This document shows, one piece after another, positions 36,164-43,780 of a stretch of 64,000 nucleotides of DNA. Position numbers and translations under genes: made by a program. The stretch spans positions 38,192 through 102,191 of the forward strand of contig CAJTIM010000016.1 in NCBI GenBank assembly GCA_910576325.1, read 5' to 3'. The DNA is from Clostridia bacterium. GTDB taxonomy: Bacteria; Bacillota; Clostridia; Lachnospirales; Lachnospiraceae. Positions within the stretch are counted from its first letter, which is position 1. Every line of letters begins with the position of its first letter. The notes below the pieces were generated by a model. The model searched no databases. It was not told the origin of the DNA and saw only the letters and a list, made by a program, of their open reading frames with translations.

Positions 36164-36319
36164 CCGGAGGTTGTGAGGGGTGTTGACGGGAGACTTTGGG
36201 GATTCGGTTTTTGAGAATTTGTTTGCAGGATTTGTTAGGGGAGTGTTCGCTCTGTGGTCGGTAACTTTGTGAGATTTATTCAGCTAAGATTTATTCGTGA
36301 GATTATGGGAGAAAGGGGC

Positions 36320-36348
36320 TTGATCATTTTGACAATCTATGGTAAACT
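36320..36348 (+). promoter_or_regulatory. Possible secG promoter
   Basis: TTGATC (36320-36325), 17-base spacer, TAAACT (36343-36348). An alternative -35 TTGACA starts nearby at 36329 but lacks a -10 at normal distance. Weak assignment. Confidence 0.35.
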
Positions 36349-36378
36349 AGGATTTGTTTGACCATAGGAGGTGTGATG

Positions 36379-36615
36379 ATGGGTATTTTGAGAACTATCC
36401 TTACGATTATATTTGTGCTTGTTAGTATCGGGTTGACCGTGATTGTTTTGATGCAGGAAGGAAAATCAGCAGGATTGGGCGCTATTGCAGGCGGTAATTC
36501 CTTTTGGGAGCAGAATAAGAGCCGCTCTACGGAAGCTAAGTTTGTGTTGGCGACGAAGATTTTGGCCGTTGCATTTATTGTATTGGCGCTTTTGCTGAAT
36601 ATGAGTTTCTTCTAA
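36379..36615 (+). CDS. secG: Preprotein translocase subunit SecG
   Basis: This 78-residue protein has two membrane helices (about residues 2-22 and 55-75) and the conserved loop VLMQEGKSAGLGAIAGG, typical of SecG in Firmicutes. It assists SecYE/SecA in protein export. The ribosome binding site AGGAGG (36366-36371) is 7 bases from ATG 36379, against 4 from ATG 36376; the downstream ATG is preferred. rnr and smpB follow in the usual secG-rnr-smpB order. Confidence 0.93.
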   Translation: MGILRTILTIIFVLVSIGLTVIVLMQEGKSAGLGAIAGGNSFWEQNKSRSTEAKFVLATKILAVAFIVLALLLNMSFF

Positions 36616-36634
36616 AGAAGGAAAGCAGATGATG

Positions 36635-36670
36635 AAGCACTCCCGGGGTTTGGCCGAGAGTGCTTTTTTG
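36635..36670 (+). terminator. Hairpin after secG
   Basis: AAGCACTC (36635-36642) and GAGTGCTT (36658-36665) with TTTTT after it. Being in front of rnr, it may attenuate rather than end transcription of the secG-rnr-smpB unit. Confidence 0.75.
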
Positions 36671-36801
36671 GTCGGTTTGTGGCTTTTGTTTTTTCTGAGG
36701 GTATTGGTTCAGAGGGGGGAATGGCAGGGGGATTACTTTGGGATGGAAGGGATTTTAGAGGGAGAGTGTGGGGATGGCAGGAGTTTTTGGACGGAGAGTG
36801 T

Positions 36802-38952
36802 ATGGATAACAGGAGTTTGGAAGAAAAGAAAAAGATTATATATGAATTTATTTGTGATGCCCGCTATGTGCCTATGAAGCAGAAGGAGCTTGCTGTGGTG
36901 CTGCAGGTGCCGAAGGAGCGGAGGCCGGAGCTTAATCAGGCTTTGGAGGAGCTTGTGGCGGAGGGGAAGCTTGCTCTTTCTAAAAGAGGGCGCTACGGTA
37001 AGGCGGAGGAAAAGGTGGTGACCGGTATTTTTACCAGTCATGCTAAGGGCTTTGGCTTTGTCGCGGTGGAGGATCGGGAGGAAGATGTCTTTATCGGGGA
37101 GTTGGATACCTGCGGTGCATTTTTGGGCGATACGGTGAAGGTAACGCTCAAAGGGTATGGGGGAAGCGGAAAGCGTCAGGAAGGCGTGGTGACAGAGGTC
37201 TTGGCCCACAGTATTACGGAGGTGGTGGGGACCTTTGAAAAGAGCAAGAATTTTGGCTTTGTGGTGCCGGATAACCAGCGGATTACAAAGGATATTTTTA
37301 TTCCCCTGGAGTATACGAAGGGAGCTGTGACCGGGCATAAGGTTGTGGCGGAGATTACGGACTACGGTGCGGGGAGGAAAAGTCCTGAGGGCCGGGTGAC
37401 TGAGATTTTGGGGCACAGCAGCGATCCGGGGACGGATATTTTGTCGATTGTAAGGGCTTATGAGATTCCGACGGAATTTTCGGAGCGTGTTCTTAATCAG
37501 GCGGAGCGGGCGGCAAAGCCGGTGTCTGAGGCGGACATACAGGGGCGTAAGGATTTGAGAAATGAGATCTGTGTTACCATTGACGGGGAGGATGCGAAGG
37601 ATCTGGACGATGCCGTTTCGGTTCGGCGGGAGGGTGAGAATTATATCTTAAGCGTGCATATTGCGGATGTTTCCAATTATGTGCAGGAGAACAGCGCGCT
37701 GGATCGGGAAGCCTCTTTGCGGGGAACCAGTGTGTATCTGGTAGATCGCGTGATTCCTATGCTGCCTCATAGCCTTTCCAATGGTATCTGTTCTTTGAAT
37801 GCTGGGGAGGATCGTCTGGCTTTAAGCTGTATTATGACGGTAGATCCCAAGGGGAAAATTGTGGATCATACCATAGCGGAGACGGTGATCCGGGTGACCA
37901 GGCGGATGACTTATACCAGTGTGAAGCGGATTTTGGAGGATAAGGATGAGGCGGAGCGCCGGGAATATGAAGCCTTGGTTCCTATGTTTGAAGAAATGGA
38001 AACGCTGGCCGGACTTCTTCGCCGGCGGAGACGGAAGCGGGGATCGATTGATTTTGATTTTCCGGAGACGAAGATTTTGCTGGATGAGAGGGGGACGCCA
38101 GCGGAGATTCGTCCCTATGAGCGCAATACGGCTACGAGGATGATAGAGGACTTTATGCTGGCGGCAAATGAGACTGTGGCGGCGGATTATTACTGGCAGG
38201 CCCAGCCTTTTGTGTACCGGATTCATGAAAAGCCGGACGCCAAGCGGCTCTATAAGCTGGTGCTTTTTTTGCGCAATTTTGGGTATTCTCTTCATACGGG
38301 TGGAGACGAGGTGCATCCGGGGGAGATTCAGAAGCTTCTTGACCGGTTAGAGGGCACGCCGGAGGAGGCGATGCTGAGCCGGCTGACGCTTCGGGCGATG
38401 CAGAAGGCGAAGTACGCGACGGATTGTATCGGGCATTTTGGCCTGGCGGCGGAGCAGTACTGCCATTTTACGTCTCCTATCCGGCGGTATCCGGATTTGC
38501 AGATTCATCGGATTATTAAGGAGAATCTGCGGGGGCGTCTGGTGAGCGGCCGGGTGGAGCATTATGAAGCGATTCTGCCGGAGGTGGCGAAGCATGCCAG
38601 TGACACGGAGCGGCGGGCTGACGAGGCGGAGCGGGAGACGGAGAAGCTTAAGAAGGTGGAGTTTATGGAGCAGCATATCGGGGAGGTTTTTGAAGGGGTG
38701 ATTTCGGGGCTTACCCAGTATGGGCTTTATGTGGAGCTTAACAATACGGTGGAAGGTCTGGTTCATGTTAATTCCCTGGAGGATGATTTTTATGAGTATG
38801 CGGATGAGGCTTATGAGCTTCGGGGGCAGCATACGGGGCATGTGTATCGTCTGGGGCAGCGGGTGAAGGTTCGTGTGAAGGGGGCGGATCGATTGTGCAG
38901 GACGATTGATTTTACGCTGCTTGACGGGACTGTGGAATTGTGGGAGAGATGA
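36802..38952 (+). CDS. rnr: Ribonuclease R
   Basis: This 716-residue 3'-5' exoribonuclease degrades structured RNA. Domain order: N-terminal winged helix (about 1-65), cold-shock domains (KGFGFVAVEDREEDVFI, then KNFGFVVPDN), the RNB catalytic domain (ITIDGEDAKDLDDAVSV with clustered metal Asp, VPMLPHSLSNGICSL-like loop, CHFTSPIRRYPDLQIHR) and a C-terminal S1 domain (GVISGLTQYGLYVELNNTVEG). ATG 36802 follows GGAGAG; the longer frame upstream crosses the secG terminator. RNase R works with tmRNA-SmpB, whose gene follows. Confidence 0.96.
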   Translation: MDNRSLEEKKKIIYEFICDARYVPMKQKELAVVLQVPKERRPELNQALEELVAEGKLALSKRGRYGKAEEKVVTGIFTSHAKGFGFVAVEDREEDVFIGELDTCGAFLGDTVKVTLKGYGGSGKRQEGVVTEVLAHSITEVVGTFEKSKNFGFVVPDNQRITKDIFIPLEYTKGAVTGHKVVAEITDYGAGRKSPEGRVTEILGHSSDPGTDILSIVRAYEIPTEFSERVLNQAERAAKPVSEADIQGRKDLRNEICVTIDGEDAKDLDDAVSVRREGENYILSVHIADVSNYVQENSALDREASLRGTSVYLVDRVIPMLPHSLSNGICSLNAGEDRLALSCIMTVDPKGKIVDHTIAETVIRVTRRMTYTSVKRILEDKDEAERREYEALVPMFEEMETLAGLLRRRRRKRGSIDFDFPETKILLDERGTPAEIRPYERNTATRMIEDFMLAANETVAADYYWQAQPFVYRIHEKPDAKRLYKLVLFLRNFGYSLHTGGDEVHPGEIQKLLDRLEGTPEEAMLSRLTLRAMQKAKYATDCIGHFGLAAEQYCHFTSPIRRYPDLQIHRIIKENLRGRLVSGRVEHYEAILPEVAKHASDTERRADEAERETEKLKKVEFMEQHIGEVFEGVISGLTQYGLYVELNNTVEGLVHVNSLEDDFYEYADEAYELRGQHTGHVYRLGQRVKVRVKGADRLCRTIDFTLLDGTVELWER

Positions 38953-38970
38953 TAAGGAGAGTGGGAGATT

Positions 38971-39438
38971 ATGAGTAAGGATGCGTTTAAATTGATTGCG
39001 AATAATAAGAAGGCTTACCATGATTATTTTATTGATGAGACTTATGAGGCCGGGATTTCCCTGGCGGGGACGGAGGTTAAGTCCATTCGGATGGGAAAGT
39101 GCAGTGTGAAGGAGTCTTTTATTAAGATGGAGAAGGGGGAGCTTTTTATTTATGGGATGCATATCAGTCCTTATGAGAAAGGGAATATTTTTAATAAGGA
39201 CCCTTTGAGGGTGCGGAAGCTTTTGATGCATCGGTATGAGATTAATAAGATTGGGGGGAAGGTGACGGAGAAGGGGTATACGCTGGTGCCTCTTAAGGTG
39301 TATTTGAAAGGGAGTTTGGTGAAGGTGGAGATTGGGCTGGCGAGGGGGAAGAAGCTTTATGATAAGAGGCAGGATATTGCGAAGAAGGATCAGAGGAGGG
39401 AGGCGGAGAAGGAGTTTAAGGTGAAAAATCTCTATTAA
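38971..39438 (+). CDS. smpB: SsrA-binding protein SmpB
   Basis: A 155-residue protein with family blocks [29 protein letters not shown] and [20 protein letters not shown], and a basic C-terminal tail ([26 protein letters not shown]). It binds tmRNA and rescues stalled ribosomes. It follows rnr by 18 bases with GGAGAG before the ATG. No tmRNA gene was found downstream; a long hairpin element begins right after the stop codon instead. Confidence 0.96.
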   Translation: MSKDAFKLIANNKKAYHDYFIDETYEAGISLAGTEVKSIRMGKCSVKESFIKMEKGELFIYGMHISPYEKGNIFNKDPLRVRKLLMHRYEINKIGGKVTEKGYTLVPLKVYLKGSLVKVEIGLARGKKLYDKRQDIAKKDQRREAEKEFKVKNLY

Positions 39439-39446
39439 GGACGGAC

Positions 39447-39655
39447 GGGACAGCCGCAAGCGAAGCCCGCCGGCTTTTCCATATCCGTGTTCGGACGATT
39501 CACGTACAGGCTGTCTGCTCTGTACGGACATTGCTTTGAGGTCTTTGGTGTGGGTAAGGTCTCTTGCAATGTCCGTCCATATCAGACAGCCTGTGCGTGA
39601 ATAGCCGGACACTGGGATATCGGAAAAGCCGGCGGGCTTCGCTTGCGGCTGTCCC
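39447..39655 (+). repeat. Long hairpin element C, copy 2, 3' of smpB
   Basis: The stem GGGACAGCCGCAAGCGAAGC... pairs with ...GCTTCGCTTGCGGCTGTCCC over about 34 bp including CTTTTCC/GGAAAAG, then continues through the shared inner arms (GTTCGGAC..., GACATTGC/GCAATGTC). It starts directly after the smpB stop (GGACGGAC then the stem). Internal loop CTCTGT/CCATAT is present. Confidence 0.9.
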
Positions 39656-39707
39656 TGACTTTGGGGGCGGATGGGGTGGGGATAGGTGATAGTTGGTTTG
39701 CTTTTTT

Positions 39708-39733
39708 GGGGGCGGGTGTGGGGGGAGTGGGGG
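39708..39733 (+). other. Potential G-quadruplex motif
   Basis: GGGGGCGGGTGTGGGGGG then AGTGGGGG: four G runs of three or more with loops of one to three bases. Another set of G runs lies at 39663-39681. It sits at the converging 3' ends of smpB and the zinc-ribbon gene. Confidence 0.45.
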
Positions 39734-39750
39734 TAAATGGTTTGCGGGGG

Positions 39751-40653
39751 TTATGGGGTTTTGGGGTGGATTTGGATTTCGGATATGGTGTTTTCTACTC
39801 CGTTGATTTGCAGTCTGACGTGGAGGGGGCCGTTTTTGAAGTCGGTTAAGGGGTATTCTAGGGGGGCGGGGAGGGTTGTTACGTTGATGGATTTTGCTGT
39901 GTCGTCCTGGACTAGCCATAAGATTAGGGTTGCGCCTTCTGGTATTGTGTCGCAGGAGATATTGGCGTAAAGCAGTTGGGTGTCGGCGTCTGTGATGGTC
40001 ATGTTTTGTTCTTTGACAAAGCCTTGGGTGGCGCTTTTAAAGTCTAGTTTCCAAATGTTGTCCTGGTAGGTGTTGTAATTCATGCTGATGGCGCCTAGGT
40101 TCCATACGCGGTCGTTTGAGGTTATGTCTGTGTTGATACCGGTTCCGGTGGCTGCGCTGGCGATAAAGCTTGTTAGGCTAAGAAGCATGAGTACCATGCT
40201 GATGGCGCCGGCGATTATAAGGGGTAAGTGGTGGGTTTGGTGTTTTGTCATGATAGTTGGTTCCTCCTTTTTGATGGGTGTTCCGCAGTTTTCGCAATAG
40301 TTGGCTTTTATGGATATTTGATGTCTGCAAACCGGACAGGGTGTTTTGATTTCTGAACGGTGCAGGAAGTAAGTCAGCAGTCCGATGAAGGGGGTGGCTA
40401 TAAAAACTATAATTGCCCATAGTGCGGGGTCGCCGCTTCGGGTTTTACAATCCTGATATACCCATGCCGCAAGGAATGCGGAGGTGCTTAGTGCAAAAAG
40501 GATAAAGGAGAGAAGCAGGATGGGAAGCAGCATGGAAAGACCGCTGAAACCGCCGCTCTTCAGATAATAAAGTCCAAAGCGTATAAAAATGAATAATAGG
40601 ATAACTGGGATACCGATATAAAACGGCAGTTTGTTTTTGGTTGTATGGCTCAT
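39751..40653 (-). CDS. Zinc-ribbon membrane protein, last gene of the ECF sigma operon
   Basis: A 300-residue protein: two to three N-terminal membrane helices (about residues 8-80), a zinc ribbon CPVCRHQISIKANYCENCG (about 115-133), another helix (about 152-172) and a C-terminal extracellular domain of about 125 residues rich in Thr, Asn and Asp. I do not recognise this last domain. The start at 40653 is chosen because GAGGTG precedes it; the frame runs upstream into the neighbouring gene. Its start overlaps that gene's stop by 4 bases. Likely an envelope protein controlled by the operon's sigma factor. Confidence 0.65.
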   Translation of the reverse strand: MSHTTKNKLPFYIGIPVILLFIFIRFGLYYLKSGGFSGLSMLLPILLLSFILFALSTSAFLAAWVYQDCKTRSGDPALWAIIVFIATPFIGLLTYFLHRSEIKTPCPVCRHQISIKANYCENCGTPIKKEEPTIMTKHQTHHLPLIIAGAISMVLMLLSLTSFIASAATGTGINTDITSNDRVWNLGAISMNYNTYQDNIWKLDFKSATQGFVKEQNMTITDADTQLLYANISCDTIPEGATLILWLVQDDTAKSINVTTLPAPLEYPLTDFKNGPLHVRLQINGVENTISEIQIHPKTP

Positions 40654-41027
40654 GTTAATACACCTCTTTTTTCTATGCGGATTGTGATTTCTTCTTTTAT
40701 ATTTGTCCTTTTTATGCCTGCTATGGTGAGTAATATGCCGGCTGCGGCAGCATAAATGCAGATACCGGCGGTAAAGTAAGACAGATAGATATTTTCTATT
40801 GTTATCAGAGCAAAAAGGGCAAGCAATGTAAATGTTATTAAATTTAAAATCATCGGTAAATACCAAAGGGATAATTTATGTGTGGCAGGCTGCCTGCGCA
40901 GGGCGGCTTCTTGCTGATATAGTGCTGCTTTGAGTTTGTTGTTTAGTTTTGGGTCCGGAACATCTGTTATTTTTATAGAAGACCGGATTAGTTCTTCGAT
41001 TTCTATGTTGGAATGATTATCTTTCAT
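40650..41027 (-). CDS. Two-helix membrane protein, probable anti-sigma partner
   Basis: This 125-residue protein has a charged N-terminal region (about 1-50, including IEELIRSSIKITDVPDPKLNNKLK) and two membrane helices (about 52-75 and 80-102). It overlaps the ECF sigma gene by 11 bases and the zinc-ribbon gene by 4. An anti-sigma or sigma-controlling role is suggested by this position and topology; no zinc anti-sigma His-x3-Cys-x2-Cys motif is visible, so this remains inference. Confidence 0.55.
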   Translation of the reverse strand: MKDNHSNIEIEELIRSSIKITDVPDPKLNNKLKAALYQQEAALRRQPATHKLSLWYLPMILNLITFTLLALFALITIENIYLSYFTAGICIYAAAAGILLTIAGIKRTNIKEEITIRIEKRGVLT

Positions 41028-41541
41028 AACCGGCGTCCTCCAATCTTTTTTTGATTAGGCTTCTTCCCTTGAATAATCGGCTTTTTACGGTGCCGGGGGG
41101 CTTTTTTATAATTGCCGCTATCTGCTCTATGGGACAATCGGAAAGGTAATATAATGTCAGCGGTACTTGAAATTTTTCCGGGAGAGTTTGAAGGATTTGA
41201 CGGACTTCCGTAATTAATTCTTTTTGAAGATAGTCTTCTTCAATGCTTTCTTCGGAATGCAGGATTGTTTCTGTCTCGGCATCGAAATTGCCGCAGGGGG
41301 CAATTGTGTTTCGGCGCGCCTGTTTTCTTCTGTCGCTTTTCCATAGATTATGTGCAAGAGAGAAAAACAGGGCTTTCGGGTTTTTCTCCCAGTCAAGTGT
41401 CCGTTCTGTTTCCAATGCCTTTAGGAAGGTTTGCTGATATAAGTCCTCGGCATCTGCCTTGTCCGCGCAGAGTTTCAGGCAAAATCTGTATATATCCGTA
41501 CCGAAATCGTCGATACATTTTTCTATTTCTCTTGCGTTCAC
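41017..41541 (-). CDS. ECF-type RNA polymerase sigma factor
   Basis: This 174-residue sigma-70 family protein has region 2 (FGTDIYRFCLKLCADKADAEDLYQQTFLKAL, about residues 12-43) and region 4 (LPEKFQVPLTLYYLSDCPIEQIAAIIKKPPGTVKSRLFKGRSLIKKRL, about 120-168), and no region 3. The GTG start follows GGAGGTGA. It heads an operon with a membrane protein and a zinc-ribbon protein. A fitting ECF promoter precedes it, suggesting autoregulation. The signal is unknown. Confidence 0.92.
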   Translation of the reverse strand: MNAREIEKCIDDFGTDIYRFCLKLCADKADAEDLYQQTFLKALETERTLDWEKNPKALFFSLAHNLWKSDRRKQARRNTIAPCGNFDAETETILHSEESIEEDYLQKELITEVRQILQTLPEKFQVPLTLYYLSDCPIEQIAAIIKKPPGTVKSRLFKGRSLIKKRLEDAGYER

Positions 41542-41570
41542 TGTTTCACCTCCACTGCCTGTTCACCTTA

Positions 41571-41598
41571 TATTCGCCGTGACTTTGTATGCGGTTCA
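41571..41598 (-). promoter_or_regulatory. Candidate autoregulated ECF promoter
   Basis: Read on the - strand: TGAACC (41598-41593), 16 bases, CGAATA (41576-41571). The AAC-containing -35 and CG-starting -10 with 16-base spacing match the general layout of ECF sigma promoters, about 30 bases before the sigma gene. Confidence 0.5.
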
Positions 41599-41611
41599 TT
41601 TTTTTCGAAAA

Positions 41612-41660
41612 AATATAAAAAAATGCCGGGAGCAAAAATGAGATATTCTCGCTCCCGGTA
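41612..41660 (-). terminator. Terminator of the 41.7-42.2 kb gene
   Basis: On the - strand CCGGGAGC (41658-41651) pairs with GCTCCCGG (41633-41626), followed by a T-rich run (41623-41612). Confidence 0.85.
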
Positions 41661-41721
41661 GTCATATTCAAACCTTAAGTAAAACGGATGTTAAGGGGCT
41701 TTCGGAAATGCGGCGCCGGAT

Positions 41722-42168
41722 TTATCTGAAATAGTCTGCTTCAAGAGGGGGAATTACCTCCGGATTCTGTTTTAACCATGCCACGGCGCAGCTGCATAGA
41801 ACGTCGGTTAGGCGGTCGTCTATCAATCCTCTTTGTCCGTTCTCCTTTAGAAGCTGCACCAGCAGTTCTGCGGATTCGAAATCTTCGCCTTGAAATCCGT
41901 TGCCTAATTGGATGTACTTTAAAAAGGCGTCCAGCATTTTTTCAAAATCGTCGTCCCAGTTGAAGCAGCCATTTCCTATAAATTCATGCTGTATCCTGCC
42001 GGCAATTCGGATGATTTCGCCTTGCGCTGTCGAAGCCTTCCCGCTTGGCGGAACAAGATAGTCCCAAAGCTGCCAAAATGAATCATCTTTGGCCTCCTCG
42101 GGCACATAGATGGGAGAAACGCCGTCATGGATGGGTTTTTCCTGCGGTTTGGTATGATTTTCAGCCAT
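41722..42168 (-). CDS. Hypothetical protein, 148 residues
   Basis: A soluble, acidic protein with no motif that I recognise. It has the segment WQLWDYLVPPSGKASTAQGEIIRIAGRI in the middle and DDFEKMLDAFLKYIQLGNGFQG after it, both likely helical. The start at 42168 follows GAGGAAT; the in-frame extension to 42243 has no ribosome binding site. It has its own terminator and appears monocistronic. Composition near that of neighbouring genes. Immunity-type proteins sometimes look like this, but nothing nearby supports that reading. Confidence 0.6.
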   Translation of the reverse strand: MAENHTKPQEKPIHDGVSPIYVPEEAKDDSFWQLWDYLVPPSGKASTAQGEIIRIAGRIQHEFIGNGCFNWDDDFEKMLDAFLKYIQLGNGFQGEDFESAELLVQLLKENGQRGLIDDRLTDVLCSCAVAWLKQNPEVIPPLEADYFR

Positions 42169-42276
42169 TGTAAATTCCTCGATTTCTGATTTTGTTTTGA
42201 GCCTATTATAGCACTCCGTATCTGCTGTGTCCATATTTCTCATGTGAGAAGGGATAGGCTCAAATGGATAGCAGAC

Positions 42277-42304
42277 TTGCCGGAAATTTAAAATTTGTTA
42301 TAAT
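42277..42304 (+). promoter_or_regulatory. Promoter of the PEBP-like gene
   Basis: TTGCCG (42277-42282), 16-base spacer, TATAAT (42299-42304). Confidence 0.55.
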
Positions 42305-42387
42305 AAAGACATTAAAATGCTATGCAAAATGCAACTTATGCAAAAATGGAACTCTTTTGGGAACATGAGACGAAAAGGAGAAACAAA

Positions 42388-42861
42388 ATGATAAATCAAG
42401 ATGAATTACAGATACGCTGCATTGGCCTAGAAAATAACGGAATTTTTCCGTTGGAAAATACAGGAAGAGGAACAGACATATCACCGGAATTTGTACTGGA
42501 AAACCTTTCCCCGGCAGCAAAAACCATTGCCATTACATTAGAAGACATAAAACATCCTCTTTTCAAAAACTTTACACATTGGCTTATATGGAACATCCCG
42601 GCGTCAAAAAAAATACCCAAAGCAATTCCTCACGGCAAAAAAGCTGCCTCCCTCAACAATGCGGTACAGGGAATAGCCTATGGCTGGCATAAATACGCCG
42701 GACCTAAACCACCGAAAGGAAAGCAGCATCAATATCGTTTTACCATATATACATTGGACAGCGCACTTACCCTAAGCCCCTGTTCAACAAAAAGCAAATT
42801 TTTAAAAGCTGCAAAAAACCACATATTGCAGCAGGCAGCCATAGTCGGCTCATATGAATAA
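42388..42861 (+). CDS. YbhB/YbcL-family (PEBP-like) protein
   Basis: This 157-residue phosphatidylethanolamine-binding-protein-like protein has family segments DISPEFVLENLSPAAKTIAI, FTHWLIWNIP (anion-binding His) and YAGPKPPKGKQHQYRFTIYTLD. The biochemical role of bacterial members is poorly defined. No signal peptide is visible. ATG 42388 follows AAGGAG by 7 bases. It is a + strand gene standing alone among - strand genes. Confidence 0.88.
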   Translation: MINQDELQIRCIGLENNGIFPLENTGRGTDISPEFVLENLSPAAKTIAITLEDIKHPLFKNFTHWLIWNIPASKKIPKAIPHGKKAASLNNAVQGIAYGWHKYAGPKPPKGKQHQYRFTIYTLDSALTLSPCSTKSKFLKAAKNHILQQAAIVGSYE

Positions 42862-42894
42862 ACAATCCACAAACAACAGTTAAAAAAATACCGC

Positions 42895-43089
42895 CTAATC
42901 CTCCAAAAAGAAAATATCATCCACATGCCGATTCAGCAATTTCCCGATTTTCATAGCAAGCTCCAGGGTCGGATTATATTTATCATTTTCAATAGCAATA
43001 ATAGTCTGGCGGCTAACCCCCAATATATTCGCCATATCCTCCTGCCGATAACCGGCGGCCTTTCTAAGCTGTTTAATCACATTCTTCAT
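42895..43089 (-). CDS. Small XRE-family (Cro-like) DNA-binding protein
   Basis: This 64-residue protein is almost entirely a helix-turn-helix (LRKAAGYRQEDMANILGVSRQTIIAIEN) with the ending NDKYNPTLELAMKIGKLLNRHVDDIFFLED, the pattern of YozG-like regulators. It starts 5 bases after the stop of a small membrane protein gene, and such pairs are common in Firmicutes. It probably represses its own operon. Confidence 0.9.
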   Translation of the reverse strand: MKNVIKQLRKAAGYRQEDMANILGVSRQTIIAIENDKYNPTLELAMKIGKLLNRHVDDIFFLED

Positions 43090-43094
43090 ATCAT

Positions 43095-43424
43095 CTACAC
43101 TTTCAGCAAGAAAAAAGTGCCAACAGACACGACAACAGCCGCCGCGATCCCCCCCATAATAACCGTCCGCAAAAGCCTATTCGGCTCCCTATATTCCTCA
43201 TCCCCCGCAACCATTCTCCGTTTCATAGCCAACTGAGAAAAGCTCTGAACACACACTGCAAAGCACAAAATAAACCCCGGCAGCGGCCGATAAGCCGCCC
43301 CATAAGCAAGAGTCTGCCAGCAATTAAAAAGCGTCCACACACCCAAAGCCAAAGTAACCACCCGATATCCCCATTCCTCCGACCGCAATTGAATATTCCG
43401 ATCCATCTCATCCAGCTTTTTCAA
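43095..43424 (-). CDS. Small membrane protein paired with the XRE regulator
   Basis: This 109-residue protein has three predicted membrane helices (about residues 20-38, 48-63 and 85-105). The TTG start at 43424 is preceded by GGAGG at a spacing of 9. It is co-transcribed with the downstream helix-turn-helix gene. Function unknown. Confidence 0.7.
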   Translation of the reverse strand: MKKLDEMDRNIQLRSEEWGYRVVTLALGVWTLFNCWQTLAYGAAYRPLPGFILCFAVCVQSFSQLAMKRRMVAGDEEYREPNRLLRTVIMGGIAAAVVVSVGTFFLLKV

Positions 43425-43780
43425 AATCCATTACCTCCGCGCCACAATCAAAGCAACCAAAAAACAAAAAAATGTTAAAACCTCTTTACATCCCAATCAT
43501 ACAACCAAAAAATCAAAATGTCAAGAAGATTTAACATTCCCAAGCACATTCCCAAAACCAGGGACAGCCGCACAGGGAGGCCGCCGGTTTTTCCGATATC
43601 CTAGTGTCCGGCTGTTCGCGCACAGGCTGTCTGATATGGACGGACAGTGCCAAGAAAACTTACAAATCCGAAAAAACTCTCAAGGCAATGTCCGTACAGA
43701 GCAGACAGTCTGTACGCGAACCGTCCGAACACGGATATGGAAAAGCCGGCGGCCTCCCTGTGCGGCTGTCCCGTCCGTTC
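43425..43780. other. 356-base gap containing element C copy 3
   Basis: About 135 AT-rich bases upstream of the membrane protein gene (probably its promoter region), then element C copy 3 at 43561-43772. Open reading frames here are by-products of the hairpin. Confidence 0.65.
43561..43772 (-). repeat. Long hairpin element C, copy 3, 3' of the coiled-coil gene
   Basis: GGGACAGCCGCACAGGGAGG... pairs with ...CCTCCCTGTGCGGCTGTCCC. On the - strand it begins right after the stop of the 43781-44857 gene (GAACGGAC then the stem), the same arrangement as copy 2 behind smpB. Inner arms and the CTCTGT/CCATAT internal loop are conserved. Compared with copy 2 the stem segment AAGCGAAGCCC is replaced by ACAGGGAGGCC with matching changes opposite. 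Confidence 0.9.

Larger units (their letters stand above)
35930..36378 (+). other. 449-base gap between eno and secG
   Basis: Holds long hairpin element C copy 1 (35937-36163), about 150 bases without visible structure, the possible secG promoter (36320-36348) and the AGGAGG site of secG. Open frames through the hairpin are by-products of the palindrome. Confidence 0.7.
39439..39750. other. 312-base gap between convergent smpB and the zinc-ribbon gene
   Basis: Contains hairpin element C copy 2 (39447-39655), then a very G-rich stretch on the + strand including a G-quadruplex-type motif at 39708-39733. No gene is supported. Confidence 0.65.

Noticed and set aside
36629..36877. 82-codon frame after secG
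   Set aside because: It starts in the secG terminator hairpin and overlaps the rnr start in another frame; no ribosome binding site.
39439..39750. tmRNA (ssrA) gene downstream of smpB
   Set aside because: No tRNA-Ala-like ends or ANDxxxxLAA-type tag frame; the region is a family C hairpin and a G-rich tract.
42895..43424. Toxin-antitoxin reading of the XRE regulator and membrane protein pair
   Set aside because: The pair fits the common YozG-like regulator plus small membrane protein arrangement, and no toxin-like features are visible.
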